Source of the DNA: Achromobacter sp. UMC71
GTDB taxonomy: Bacteria; Pseudomonadota; Gammaproteobacteria; Burkholderiales; Burkholderiaceae_B
DNA: 44,871 nucleotides
Direction: 5' to 3'
NCBI RefSeq assembly: GCF_014170305.1
Contig: NZ_LZZT01000013.1
Span: forward strand, 1 to 44,871
The notes beneath the pieces are model-generated. The model did no database searches. It worked only from the letters and a program-made list of their open reading frames with translations, and was not told where the DNA came from. Shown one piece after another: positions 29,527 through 37,589 of this stretch. The position numbers were made by a program, and so were the translations under genes. How positions within the stretch are numbered: position 1 is the stretch's first letter; every line of letters begins with the position of its first letter.

Positions 29527-31173
29527 GTGCAACGTACTCTCCTGGCCTTGGCCATTGCCACGCTTCCTGGCCTTGCCGCCGCCGCCGGCCTGGCTTCTTC
29601 CATCGGTGCGGTCACGGTCTACCAGGACCGCGCGGTCGTCACCCGCAGCGCCAGCAGCGAGCTGCCCGCGGGCGAACACGAGCTGGTGCTGGAAAAACTG
29701 CCGGCCAGCCTGCAGGAAAACTCGCTGCAGGTCTCGGCCAAGAGCACCGGCCAGGCCACGCTGCTCGACGTAAAGGTGCGCGACGCGTTCCAGGCCGACG
29801 CCGCCAACGACCGCGTCAAGCAGTTGCAAGACCAGATCCGCAAGCTCGAGGGCCAGCAGGCCGCCCTGGATGACCAGGCCGCGGTACTGGATAACCAGCG
29901 CGAACTGGTGGCCATGATGCAGCGCGGCGCCACCGAGCCCGCCAAGGACGGCCCGCGCCCCACCCTGGACGAACTGAAAGCCATCCAGGCGCTCAGCGCC
30001 GACACGCTCAGCAGCGCCCTGGCCGGCCTGCGCCGCGTGGCCGAACAGCGCGAAGACCTCGAACGCCAACTGAGCGCCGCGCAAAGCGAGCTGGGCCAGT
30101 TGCAGGGTCAATTGAACCGCCGCACCAAGACCGTCACGCTGCGCGTGAACCTGGCGCGCGCCGGCAAGCTCGACCTGGACGTGTCGTATGCCGTGGCCGG
30201 CGCCCGCTGGACGCCCGCCTACGACGCGCGCCTGCGTCCCGCCGACCGCAGCGTCGACCTGGGCTACTTCGGCGTCATCCGCCAAAGCACCGGCGAAGAC
30301 TGGAACAACGTCAAGCTGACGCTGTCCACGGCTCGCCCGTCACTGGGCGGCGGCGCACCCAAGCTCAATCCCTGGATCATCGACGTGGCGGCCCCGCCGC
30401 CGCCTATGCCCACGCCGGTGGCCGCCGCGGCGCCGGTGATGCGCAACGACGCCCGCGCCAAGCTCGCCCCCAAGGCCGCGCCGGCCGAAATGGCCTATGT
30501 CGACGCGGTACCCGAACCGGAAGCGGCCCAGGTCTCGACCGCCGAGGTCCAGTCCGCCGCCACCAGCGCGTCGTTCCAGATCCGCACCCCCGCCACGCTG
30601 CCATCCGACAACAGCGTGCAGCGCGTGGCCATCACGACCGCCAAGCTGCCCGCGACGCTGCAATACCAGTCCACGCCGTCGCTGCGCGAAGCCGTGTACC
30701 TGACCGCGCAGGCCAGCAACAACACCGAGTTCCCGTTCCTGGCGGGCACGCTGAACACCTTCCTGGACGACGCCTTCGTGGCTGCCTCGGCCATGAAGGC
30801 CGTGATGCCTGGCGAAAAGGTCGAGCTGTCGATGGGTGCCGATGACGGCATTTCGATCAAGCGCCAGTTGGTCAACCGGTTTACCGAAAGCACCGGCTTT
30901 TCGGGCAACGGCAAGCGCGTGACCTACGAGTACAAGATCACCGTCAAGAACAACAAGGCCACCAAGGAACAGGTCACCTTCAAGGACCGCCTGCCGGTGT
31001 CGCGCAACGAGAAGATCGAGGTCAAGCTGCTGTCGCCGGCCGACCGCGACATCAAGCGCGAGGACGACGGCGTGCTGGCCTGGAATTGGGAACTGGAGCC
31101 GGGCAAATCGCGCGACACCGTATTGAAGTTCTCGGTCGACTATCCGGGCAACATCGACGTCGCCGGCCTCTGA
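29527..31173 (+). CDS. MuiA-like protein (DUF4140/DUF4139)
   Basis: A 548-residue product starting with GTG. A signal peptide (LLALAIATLPGLAAAAG) is followed by a DUF4140 domain (SSIGAVTVYQDRAVVTRSA), then a coiled coil of about 130 residues (RVKQLQDQIRKLEGQQAAL to LGQLQGQLNRR). A long DUF4139 domain starts at VSYAVAGARWTPAYDARL, is interrupted by a Pro/Ala linker and ends SVDYPGNIDVAGL. The family name comes from a mucoidy inhibitor (MuiA) clone; the biochemical role is unknown, with envelope or secreted location likely. Flanked by a LysR terminator and a convergent REC-EAL gene. Confidence 0.87.
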   Translation: MQRTLLALAIATLPGLAAAAGLASSIGAVTVYQDRAVVTRSASSELPAGEHELVLEKLPASLQENSLQVSAKSTGQATLLDVKVRDAFQADAANDRVKQLQDQIRKLEGQQAALDDQAAVLDNQRELVAMMQRGATEPAKDGPRPTLDELKAIQALSADTLSSALAGLRRVAEQREDLERQLSAAQSELGQLQGQLNRRTKTVTLRVNLARAGKLDLDVSYAVAGARWTPAYDARLRPADRSVDLGYFGVIRQSTGEDWNNVKLTLSTARPSLGGGAPKLNPWIIDVAAPPPPMPTPVAAAAPVMRNDARAKLAPKAAPAEMAYVDAVPEPEAAQVSTAEVQSAATSASFQIRTPATLPSDNSVQRVAITTAKLPATLQYQSTPSLREAVYLTAQASNNTEFPFLAGTLNTFLDDAFVAASAMKAVMPGEKVELSMGADDGISIKRQLVNRFTESTGFSGNGKRVTYEYKITVKNNKATKEQVTFKDRLPVSRNEKIEVKLLSPADRDIKREDDGVLAWNWELEPGKSRDTVLKFSVDYPGNIDVAGL

Positions 31174-31198
31174 GCGGCCACGGCGCCGCCGCCAGCGC

Positions 31199-32422
31199 CT
31201 AGTGCTGGCGGCAGAACTCGATGAAATCGGCCGGGGCCAGCGGCATGGAAATGCCGTAGCCCTGCGCCACCGTGCAGCCCAGCTCGCGCAGCAGCTGCAG
31301 ATCGCGCTCTTGCTCGACGCCTTCGGCCACCACCCGGCGGCCCAGCGCGCGGCCCATTTCGATGGCCGCCGCCACCACGGCGCGCGAGGCCGGCTCGCGG
31401 TGCATGTGCACAATGAAATCGCGGTCTATCTTCAGTTCGGTAAAAGGCATGGCGGAAAACAGCCGCATGGACGCGATGCCCGCGCCGAAATCGTCCATTG
31501 CCAATTCGAACCCGCGCACCCGCAACAGGTTCAGCGCGGACGACAGCATCAGCCAGTCGGTCACGGGTTCGTCTTCGGTCAGTTCCACCTTGACCAGCCG
31601 GGCCGGCAGGCCCGCTTGCGCCACGCGCTGCTCCAGCATCTCGGGCAGGTCGGGCGCGCACAAGGTGGACGCGGACGCGTTGATGGCGATCGGCACCGCG
31701 ATGTGCTCGGCATGCATCGCGGCCAGCACTTCGACCACGCGGCCGGCCACGCGATTGAACAGCATCAGGTCCAGCCCCAGCCGGTGGGCCGCGGGCACGA
31801 AGTCGGCAGGGGAAATGGCGCCCAGGGCGGGATGACGCCAGCGCGATAGCGCCTCGGCGGCCACGGCGCGGCCCGTTGTCAGGTTGACCTGGGGTTGCAG
31901 CACCACGCTCATGCCCTCGCCCGAGGCCAGGGCCTGGCCCAGTTCGGCTTCCAACAGGTCACGCCGCACCGAGGTCTGGCGCGGCGACGCCAGGTCGTCG
32001 TCGATGCTGTGCAAGGCGTGCTTGATGGCGTGCTGCATGGCGGTGCGTGACACCGGCTTGGACAGCGCTTGCGATGCCGGGCAGCCGGCCTGCAGGGCCA
32101 GCCGCACGTGTGATTGCAGCAGTTCGTCGGACAAGCTGCTGATCCAGATGATGGGCGGCATGTGCTTGATCCGGCCGCTGTCGAACAGCCGGCGCAGTTC
32201 GTTGGGCAGGCGGGTGCCGTCGCCCTCGCCCATGACGATGTCGCTGACCACCACGTCGTAGGACTGGCGCGCCAGGGTGCCGATGGCCTCGTTGCTGCTG
32301 CCCACCCCCGCCACCCGCCGATAGCCCAGCGCCAGCAGCAGGTTCTGCAGATAAGCCCGTTCCACCGGGTGGTCTTCCACGAGGAGAATCCGCCGGTTCG
32401 CGCCGGTGTCGGTTTTGGGCAT
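31199..32422 (-). CDS. REC-EAL response regulator, c-di-GMP phosphodiesterase
   Basis: A 407-residue product. The receiver domain has Asp61 in VVVSDIVMGEGDG and Lys in ALSKPVS. The EAL domain has AAEALSRW, AINASAST, VELTEDEP, AMDDFGAG, LKIDRD, VAEGVEQ and QGYGISMPL, with all catalytic positions present. It should hydrolyse c-di-GMP under control of phosphorylation by an unknown kinase. The EAL part resembles the stand-alone EAL protein at 6949-7854, and both share the arrangement EGMSVVLQPQVNLTTGR / EGLRVLLQPQVDLLTGR. It is divergent from DAHP synthase. Confidence 0.92.
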   Translation of the reverse strand: MPKTDTGANRRILLVEDHPVERAYLQNLLLALGYRRVAGVGSSNEAIGTLARQSYDVVVSDIVMGEGDGTRLPNELRRLFDSGRIKHMPPIIWISSLSDELLQSHVRLALQAGCPASQALSKPVSRTAMQHAIKHALHSIDDDLASPRQTSVRRDLLEAELGQALASGEGMSVVLQPQVNLTTGRAVAAEALSRWRHPALGAISPADFVPAAHRLGLDLMLFNRVAGRVVEVLAAMHAEHIAVPIAINASASTLCAPDLPEMLEQRVAQAGLPARLVKVELTEDEPVTDWLMLSSALNLLRVRGFELAMDDFGAGIASMRLFSAMPFTELKIDRDFIVHMHREPASRAVVAAAIEMGRALGRRVVAEGVEQERDLQLLRELGCTVAQGYGISMPLAPADFIEFCRQH

Positions 32423-32525
32423 CGCGCAAATCCTGGATCGTAGGCCTTTCCGGCGGGCTGCTGGAACGCGTTCTGCTAATGCTAAGGCATCTTCGGCGGC
32501 CGCGCCTTGACCCAGGACGGGCTAG

Positions 32526-32542
32526 TCACTATTAATTAGTGA
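32526..32542. promoter_or_regulatory. AT-rich palindrome upstream of DAHP synthase
   Basis: TCACTA-TTAAT-TAGTGA, two perfect 6-base arms in an otherwise GC-rich gap. It lies 110 bases before aroG and 104 bases before the REC-EAL gene, so it could be an operator for either. GATAAT at 32610-32615 is a possible aroG -10. Confidence 0.5.
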
Positions 32543-32651
32543 AGGCTGCCCAGGCCCGCCGTCACGCACACGCACGACGCCGCCGGTACGGCCTGCCCGC
32601 CGCCGGTGCGATAATAGTGGTCTTTCCCGCATCTACGGCACGGAGCTTCCC

Positions 32652-33779
32652 TTGACCCGCATTGACGACCCCCTGCACGACCGCGAGGTCGGTACGGCCG
32701 ACTCCACCCAGGACAATACCCGTACGGACGACACCCGCATCAGTGCGGTGCGCCCACTGATTTCGCCCGCCCTGCTGCAGGACGAGCTGCCGGTTTCGCC
32801 GGCCATCCAGACGCTGGTCGAGCAGAGCCGCGCCCGCATCGCCGATGTGCTGCATGGCCGCGACGACCGCCTGGTGCTGGTGGTGGGCCCGTGCTCCATC
32901 CACGACCACGGCCAGGCCATGGAATACGCGCGCCAGTTGCGCGCCGCCGCCGACCAATACCAGGACGACCTGCTGATCGTCATGCGTGTGTACTTCGAAA
33001 AGCCGCGCACCACTGTCGGCTGGAAGGGCTACATCAACGACCCGCGCCTGGACGGCAGCTTCCGCATCAACGAAGGCCTGCGCCGCGCGCGCGAACTGCT
33101 GCTGGACATCAGCGAACTGGGCCTGCCCATCGCCACTGAATTCCTGGACCTGCTCAGCCCGCAGTACATCGCCGACCTGATCGCCTGGGGCGCCATCGGC
33201 GCGCGCACCACCGAAAGCCCCAGCCACCGCCAACTGAGCTCGGGCCTGAGCTGCCCGCTGGGCTTCAAGAACGGCACTGACGGCGGCGTCCAGATCGCGG
33301 CCGACGCCATCGTCGCCGCCAGCGCCAAGCACGCCTTCATGGGCATGACCAAGATGGGCATGGCCGCCATCTTCGAAACCCGCGGCAACGAAGACACCCA
33401 CGTGATCCTGCGCGGCGGCAAGCAAGGCCCCAACTACGACGCCGCCAGCGTCGACGCCTGTTGCGCGGTGCTGCGCGCGGCCGGCCAGCGCGAACAGGTC
33501 ATGATCGACTGCTCGCACGCCAACTCCAACAAGTCGCACCTGCGCCAGATCGACGTGGCGCGCGACATCGCCGCCCAGCTCGCCCAGGGCGACAGCCGCA
33601 TCACCGGCGTGATGATCGAAAGCCACCTCGAGGAAGGCCGCCAGGACCTCAAGCCCGGCCAGCCGCTGCGCCACGGCGTGTCCATCACCGACGCGTGCCT
33701 GGGCTGGAGCCAGACGCTGCCCGTGCTGGATACGCTGGCCCTGGCGGTGCGCCAGCGCCGCGAAAAGCTGGGCGCCTGA
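32652..33779 (+). CDS. aroG: 3-deoxy-7-phosphoheptulonate (DAHP) synthase, class I
   Basis: A 375-residue product that condenses phosphoenolpyruvate and erythrose 4-phosphate in the first step of the shikimate pathway. Visible family motifs: LVVGPCSIHD, MRVYFEKPRTTVGWKGYINDP, WGAIGARTTESPSHRQLSSG, GFKNGTDG, MIDCSHANSNK and MIESHLEEGRQ. A metal-binding Cys (GPCSIHD) and His (MIDCSHAN) are present. The start is TTG 32652 with GGAG seven bases upstream. The N-terminal extension of about 30 residues is longer than in enteric AroG; which amino acid inhibits it (Phe, Tyr or Trp) is not decidable by eye. Confidence 0.93.
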   Translation: MTRIDDPLHDREVGTADSTQDNTRTDDTRISAVRPLISPALLQDELPVSPAIQTLVEQSRARIADVLHGRDDRLVLVVGPCSIHDHGQAMEYARQLRAAADQYQDDLLIVMRVYFEKPRTTVGWKGYINDPRLDGSFRINEGLRRARELLLDISELGLPIATEFLDLLSPQYIADLIAWGAIGARTTESPSHRQLSSGLSCPLGFKNGTDGGVQIAADAIVAASAKHAFMGMTKMGMAAIFETRGNEDTHVILRGGKQGPNYDAASVDACCAVLRAAGQREQVMIDCSHANSNKSHLRQIDVARDIAAQLAQGDSRITGVMIESHLEEGRQDLKPGQPLRHGVSITDACLGWSQTLPVLDTLALAVRQRREKLGA

Positions 33780-33795
33780 TCCTGCCGCGCGCAAC

Positions 33796-33828
33796 GCGCC
33801 GCTTGCCGGCCCCGCCGGGAAGCGGCGC
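33796..33828 (+). terminator. terminator-like hairpin after aroG
   Basis: 9-bp arms GCGCCGCTT/AAGCGGCGC (33796-33804 with 33820-33828) with a further GC stem inside. No T-tract, so it could be a Rho-dependent or processing end. Confidence 0.5.
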
Positions 33829-33865
33829 CGCTTGCGCAAACCCGCGAGGCTCCTTCTAGTATTAA

Positions 33866-33875
33866 CAGGCCCTAG
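33866..33875 (-). repeat. CTAGGGCCTG repeat at flavoprotein stop
   Basis: Read on the minus strand the decamer covers the TAG stop (33874-33872) with the same offset as the copies at 11301-11310 and 21869-21878. Confidence 0.7.
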
Positions 33876-35107
33876 CGGTTCAATGCATACGGCGCCGGGT
33901 CCATCTCCGGCTCCTGCCCCGTCACCAGGCAGGCCAGCAGCTTGCCGGTCACCGGCCCCAGCGTGAAGCCGTGGTGCGCGTGGCCGAACGCCAGCCATAG
34001 CCCGCGGTGGCGCGGCGCGGCGCCGATCACCGGCCGCATGTCCGGCATGCAGGGCCGGCAACCCATCCAAGGTTTTTTCTCCACCGCCTCGCCCAGCGGC
34101 AGCAATTGCGCCGCCAGCGCGCGCGTGCGCTCGATCTGGATCGGCGACGGCGGCGCATCGCGCGCCGCGAATTCAGCCCCCGTGGTCAAGCGCAAGCCCA
34201 GCGTCATGGGCGACACCACGAAACCGCTGTCGATATCGGCCACCGGATGCGACAAGGCCGCGCCGTCCTCCAGCGCGAAATGCTGGTGATAGCCGCGCTT
34301 GACCGCCATCGGAATGCGGTAGCCCAGCGGCCGCAGCACGTCGGGCGACCACGGCCCCAGCGCCACGACCACGTCCGGCGCCTCGACCCTGCCCGTCACG
34401 CCCTTCACCTGCCAACCGCTGCCCGCGGCTTCGAGGCTGCGCGCATCGCCGCGCGCCAGCGCGCCGCCGCGCTGCTGGAACAGCGCCGCGTAGCCGCGCG
34501 CCACGGCGCCCGGGTCCGACACGTTGACCGGATCGCGCCAATGAATCGCGCCCACCATGCGCGGCGACAGCGAGGGTTCCAGCGCGGTCAGGCCCTGGCG
34601 GTCCAGCACTTGGTAGTCCAGGCCATACGGCGCCAAGGCGGCGGCCTCGGCCGCGGCGCGGTCCAGGCTTTGCTGCGTGCGCATGCCGTCGATCCAGCCA
34701 TTGCGGCGAAACAGATGACCGATGCCCGCGGCGTCTTTCAGCGCGTCATGTTCGGCCACGCTGCGCTCGATCAGCGGCAGCATGGCCGCCGCCGCGCGCG
34801 CCAGCCGCGACGGCGCCGAATGCCACCAGTAGCGCAGCAGCCAGGGCGCGATGCGCGGCAGGAAACGCGGGTGATAGCTGACGTCGGGCGTCTGGTTGCC
34901 GGCATAGCGCAGCAGGCTGCGCCAGTCGCGCGGAAAGGCATAGGGAATGACGCTGGCGCGTTCGATCAGGCCGGCGTTGCCGTAGCTGGTCTCTTCGCCC
35001 GGACCGCGCCGGTCCAGCAACGTCACCGAACGGCCGCGCGCCTGCAAATGCAGCGCGGTACTCACGCCGATGATGCCGGCGCCCAGGACTATCACGTCTG
35101 TTTTCAT
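33872..35107 (-). CDS. FAD-dependent oxidoreductase, D-amino-acid dehydrogenase type
   Basis: A 411-residue product. The N-terminal FAD-binding fold (MKTDVIVLGAGIIGVSTALH, then LLDRRGPGEETSYGNAG) is followed by a substrate domain with YRIPMAVKRGYHQHF and WMGCRPCMPDMRPVIG. It ends in GLWLAFGHAHHGFTLGPVTGKLLA, the DadA/D-amino-acid oxidase signature. It likely oxidises a D-amino acid or similar amine to a keto acid, passing electrons to the membrane. ATG 35107 is used; ATG 35116 would add three residues, and neither has a strong Shine-Dalgarno. Its TAG stop is in the CTAGGGCCTG repeat. Substrate unknown. Confidence 0.88.
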   Translation of the reverse strand: MKTDVIVLGAGIIGVSTALHLQARGRSVTLLDRRGPGEETSYGNAGLIERASVIPYAFPRDWRSLLRYAGNQTPDVSYHPRFLPRIAPWLLRYWWHSAPSRLARAAAAMLPLIERSVAEHDALKDAAGIGHLFRRNGWIDGMRTQQSLDRAAAEAAALAPYGLDYQVLDRQGLTALEPSLSPRMVGAIHWRDPVNVSDPGAVARGYAALFQQRGGALARGDARSLEAAGSGWQVKGVTGRVEAPDVVVALGPWSPDVLRPLGYRIPMAVKRGYHQHFALEDGAALSHPVADIDSGFVVSPMTLGLRLTTGAEFAARDAPPSPIQIERTRALAAQLLPLGEAVEKKPWMGCRPCMPDMRPVIGAAPRHRGLWLAFGHAHHGFTLGPVTGKLLACLVTGQEPEMDPAPYALNR

Positions 35108-35234
35108 GCGCGGCATTCTGCGCCCCGGCGCGAGGTTCGTGCAAGCACGTTCGCCAGGCGTAGAATCTGGCGGCGCCCTCGGGCTGGCCGCGGTGGCCCG
35201 CCACCGGCTGCGGCGTCCTTTCGGAGCCCCGTGC

Positions 35235-35834
35235 ATGCCTACGCCCGCCCCCTTGCAGCCCGTCACCCTTGAAGGCGCTATCGTGCGCCTTGAACCATTG
35301 GCCTTGCACCATGCCGATGCGCTGGCCGCCGTCGGCCTGGACCCGGAGCTGTGGCGCCTGCAGCCCGAACCGGTCGAATCGGCCGGCGACATGCGCCGCT
35401 ATGTCGAGCGCGCGCTGGCCGGCCAGGCGGCGGGCACCTGTCTGCCGTTCGTCATCGTGCGCCGCAGCGACGGCCAGGTCATCGGCACCACGCGTTATAT
35501 GGACATCGCCCTGCCGCATAGGCGCCTGGAGATCGGCGCCACCTGGCTGTCGCCCGCCAGCCAGCGGTCCGGCGCCAATACCGAAGCCAAGATGCTTTTA
35601 TTGCAGCACGCCTTTGAAACAATTGGTATCATGCGGGTCGTGTTCAAGACGGAGGCGTCCAACACGCGATCGCGGCAGGCCATCCTGCGCATCGGCGGCG
35701 TCGAGGAAGGCGTGTTCCGCAAACACCTGATCGCGCAGTCCGGTCGTACCCGCGACATGGTCTATTTCGCCATCCTCGACGAGGACTGGCCCTCGGTCAA
35801 AGCGCGCCTGCAGGCCCGCCTGCGCCGCCAGTAG
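35235..35834 (+). CDS. GNAT-family N-acetyltransferase (RimJ/RimL-like)
   Basis: A 199-residue product beginning LQPVTLEGAIVRLEPLALHH. The acetyl-CoA-binding region includes FVIVRRSDGQVIGTTRYMDI, RRLEIGATWLSPASQRSGANTEAKMLLLQHAFE and MRVVFKTEASNTRSRQAILRIGGVEEGVFRKH. This subgroup acetylates alpha-amino groups of proteins or small molecules; the substrate is unknown. It is divergent from the flavoprotein. ATG 35235 gives a protein of normal length. Confidence 0.88.
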   Translation: MPTPAPLQPVTLEGAIVRLEPLALHHADALAAVGLDPELWRLQPEPVESAGDMRRYVERALAGQAAGTCLPFVIVRRSDGQVIGTTRYMDIALPHRRLEIGATWLSPASQRSGANTEAKMLLLQHAFETIGIMRVVFKTEASNTRSRQAILRIGGVEEGVFRKHLIAQSGRTRDMVYFAILDEDWPSVKARLQARLRRQ

Positions 35835-35958
35835 CCGTCACCCCCGCGATCCTTGCTCTTTGTTTCGGCCGGCGCTCAAGTTCCAGCAACCGGGCGCCGT
35901 TAACGCAGTGCAGCGGGGCAAGCTTTCCACCGCCCGTCCCGCACTTTTCAAGTCAGGT

Positions 35959-36465
35959 ATGGATCGTTCTCCCCCCGCCCCGCCCGCGCCGCTCGGACAC
36001 AATCGCCGCAGCATCTTCATCTACACCGAAGAACAACGGGGCAACCAGTTGGTCGAATCGATGGTCATCGGCATGCTGTCCGACGTCTCGGGATCGGACA
36101 AGCTCGTCGTGGTGCTGGACCCGTTCAGCAATATCAAGTTCGTCTACCGCATCGACCACGAAAGCAACAACCTGGACGCCGCGGCCATCACGGAACAGGA
36201 CGAGGCCGTCTTCAACGGCAAGACCTCGGTCCAGATCAACTCCATGTCCTACAAATTGGGAACCGCCGAGAACGCGATGAAATTGCTGCGCGGCAAAACC
36301 CATTGGATTCAGGACAAGGGCGCCGTGCTGTCGGTGCTGCTGCAGAACGCCGCCGCGCGCAAGACCCGCTTCGCCCCGCCCCGCATCGAACGCGACCGCG
36401 TGCGCAAGGTGCCGCAAGGCGTGCCGGTGGAGTACCTGTCGGAGCCCGCCGTGCCCACGGCGTGA
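35959..36465 (+). CDS. hypothetical protein (168 aa)
   Basis: Not a family I recognise. After a Pro-rich start (MDRSPPAPPAPLG) comes a mixed alpha/beta sequence, RSIFIYTEEQRGNQLVESM, VVVLDPFSNIKFVYRID and ENAMKLLRGKTHWIQ. It ends with a basic segment (RKTRFAPPRIERDRVRK). No signal peptide, membrane helix or cysteine. ATG 35959 follows AGTCAGGT; an upstream in-frame start at 35860 would add 33 unlikely residues. Codon use is like its neighbours, so it is probably a real gene. No operon partner: it stands between the GNAT gene and a DnaA-box hairpin. Confidence 0.6.
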   Translation: MDRSPPAPPAPLGHNRRSIFIYTEEQRGNQLVESMVIGMLSDVSGSDKLVVVLDPFSNIKFVYRIDHESNNLDAAAITEQDEAVFNGKTSVQINSMSYKLGTAENAMKLLRGKTHWIQDKGAVLSVLLQNAAARKTRFAPPRIERDRVRKVPQGVPVEYLSEPAVPTA

Positions 36466-36512
36466 AACACCGTACGCGGTCCGCGTGATGACACGCCGCG
36501 GTGCATAACTTT

Positions 36513-36557
36513 GTGCGTTGTTTTTATCCACAGAAACTGTGGATAAAAACAACGCAC
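36513..36557. promoter_or_regulatory. 21-bp hairpin made of two perfect DnaA boxes
   Basis: 36513-36533 is the exact reverse complement of 36537-36557, with only AAA between. Each arm contains a perfect DnaA box: TTATCCACA at 36524-36532 and its mirror TGTGGATAA at 36538-36546. A near-match TCATCCACA follows near 36763. The 385-base gap 36466-36850 holds no long ORF. A DnaA-binding or titration site is the simplest reading; it lacks the several boxes and AT-rich unwinding element of an oriC. Confidence 0.65.
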
Positions 36558-36788
36558 GCGCAGGCCTGGTGGCCGTCACAAGGCTGTCGCAGGGGCTGGT
36601 CAATTTTTGAGCAACCCCATCCCCGCGCACGCGCTCCCGGCCCCCGAGACGAAGCCGCGCGGATTCGCTGCGCCGCCGCAACGTCGATAGTGATATTCTC
36701 CGCGAAGCGCCGCCAGGGATCAGGCCGGATGGCGCGCCAGCCGGCATCGCGCCAGGCGGACTCATCCACACTAATAAGAAGCCGTTGC

Positions 36789-36854
36789 ATGAAAGGAGCG
36801 GAAAGCGTGTTTGCCCTCGGAGCGCCTTACGTACTGACTAGCCCGGCGCCGTGA
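36789..36854 (+). CDS. possible leader ORF overlapping regulator start (21 aa)
   Basis: Starts MKGAESVFALGAPYVLTSPA from ATG 36789, or from GTG 36807, which has AGGAG eight bases upstream. Its TGA overlaps the GTG start of the response regulator as GTGA (36851-36854). The regulator has no clear Shine-Dalgarno of its own, so coupled translation is plausible. No homology can be judged at this length. Confidence 0.35.
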   Translation: MKGAESVFALGAPYVLTSPAP

Positions 36855-37570
36855 CCATCATCATCGTTGACGATCACGGGGACTGGCGCGACACCATTGC
36901 CGAATACATCCACGACCTCGGCCTGGGCGAAGCCATCCTCACCGCGGGCTCGCTCTCCGAACTGGACCAACTGCTATTGACCATCACGCCCGGCATCCTG
37001 GTGCTGGACGCCATGCTGCCGGACGGCGATGGCCTGGCGCGCGTGTCGCATCTGCGTACCACCTATCCGTCAATGGGCATCATCATGCTCACCGGCCGCC
37101 TGCTCAGCGAAGACAAAGTGTCGGGCCTGAGCCTGGGCGCCGACCACTACCTGACCAAGCCCGTCAACCTGGCCGAGCTGGGCGCGACGCTGGTGTCGCT
37201 GTCGCGGCGCCTGCGCGTGGTGCCGGCCACCGACCCGAAGGCCCCCGCCGCCGAGACCTGGCGCTTCGATCCGGGCCGCCGCGTGCTGGTCTCGCCCAAG
37301 CGCATCCACGTCGACATCACCGATACCGAAAGCCGCCTGATCGGCGCGCTGATCCAGGCCGCGCCGCTGCCGTTGTCGCGCGGCCGCCTGGTCGAGGCCC
37401 TGGGCGCCAGCGCCGAGGCCTACGACACCCACCGGCTGGATGCCCACATGCACCGGCTACGGCGCAAGCTGCGTGCGCAGGCCGGCGGCGACATGGGCAT
37501 CCGCACCGTCTATGGCGTCGGCTATGTCTGCACCATGCCGGTGCAGATCGTCGGCAACAACAAACCCTGA
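36851..37570 (+). CDS. OmpR-family response regulator, orphan
   Basis: A 239-residue product. The receiver domain has acidic residues at VDDHGD, phospho-acceptor Asp53 in VLDAMLPDGDG, Thr in IMLTGRL and Lys in YLTKPVN. A C-terminal winged helix of the OmpR/PhoB type has TDTESRLIGALIQAA, DAHMHRLRRKLRAQ and IRTVYGVGYVC. No histidine kinase is near. The GTG start lies in a GTGA overlap with a short upstream ORF. Target genes unknown. Confidence 0.9.
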   Translation: MTIIIVDDHGDWRDTIAEYIHDLGLGEAILTAGSLSELDQLLLTITPGILVLDAMLPDGDGLARVSHLRTTYPSMGIIMLTGRLLSEDKVSGLSLGADHYLTKPVNLAELGATLVSLSRRLRVVPATDPKAPAAETWRFDPGRRVLVSPKRIHVDITDTESRLIGALIQAAPLPLSRGRLVEALGASAEAYDTHRLDAHMHRLRRKLRAQAGGDMGIRTVYGVGYVCTMPVQIVGNNKP

Positions 37571-37589
37571 CGCTTTCAATCCGCCTGCC

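Noticed and set aside
36513..36557. Chromosome origin (oriC)
   Set aside because: There are only two perfect DnaA boxes, no AT-rich unwinding element, and neither dnaA, dnaN nor gidA is nearby.
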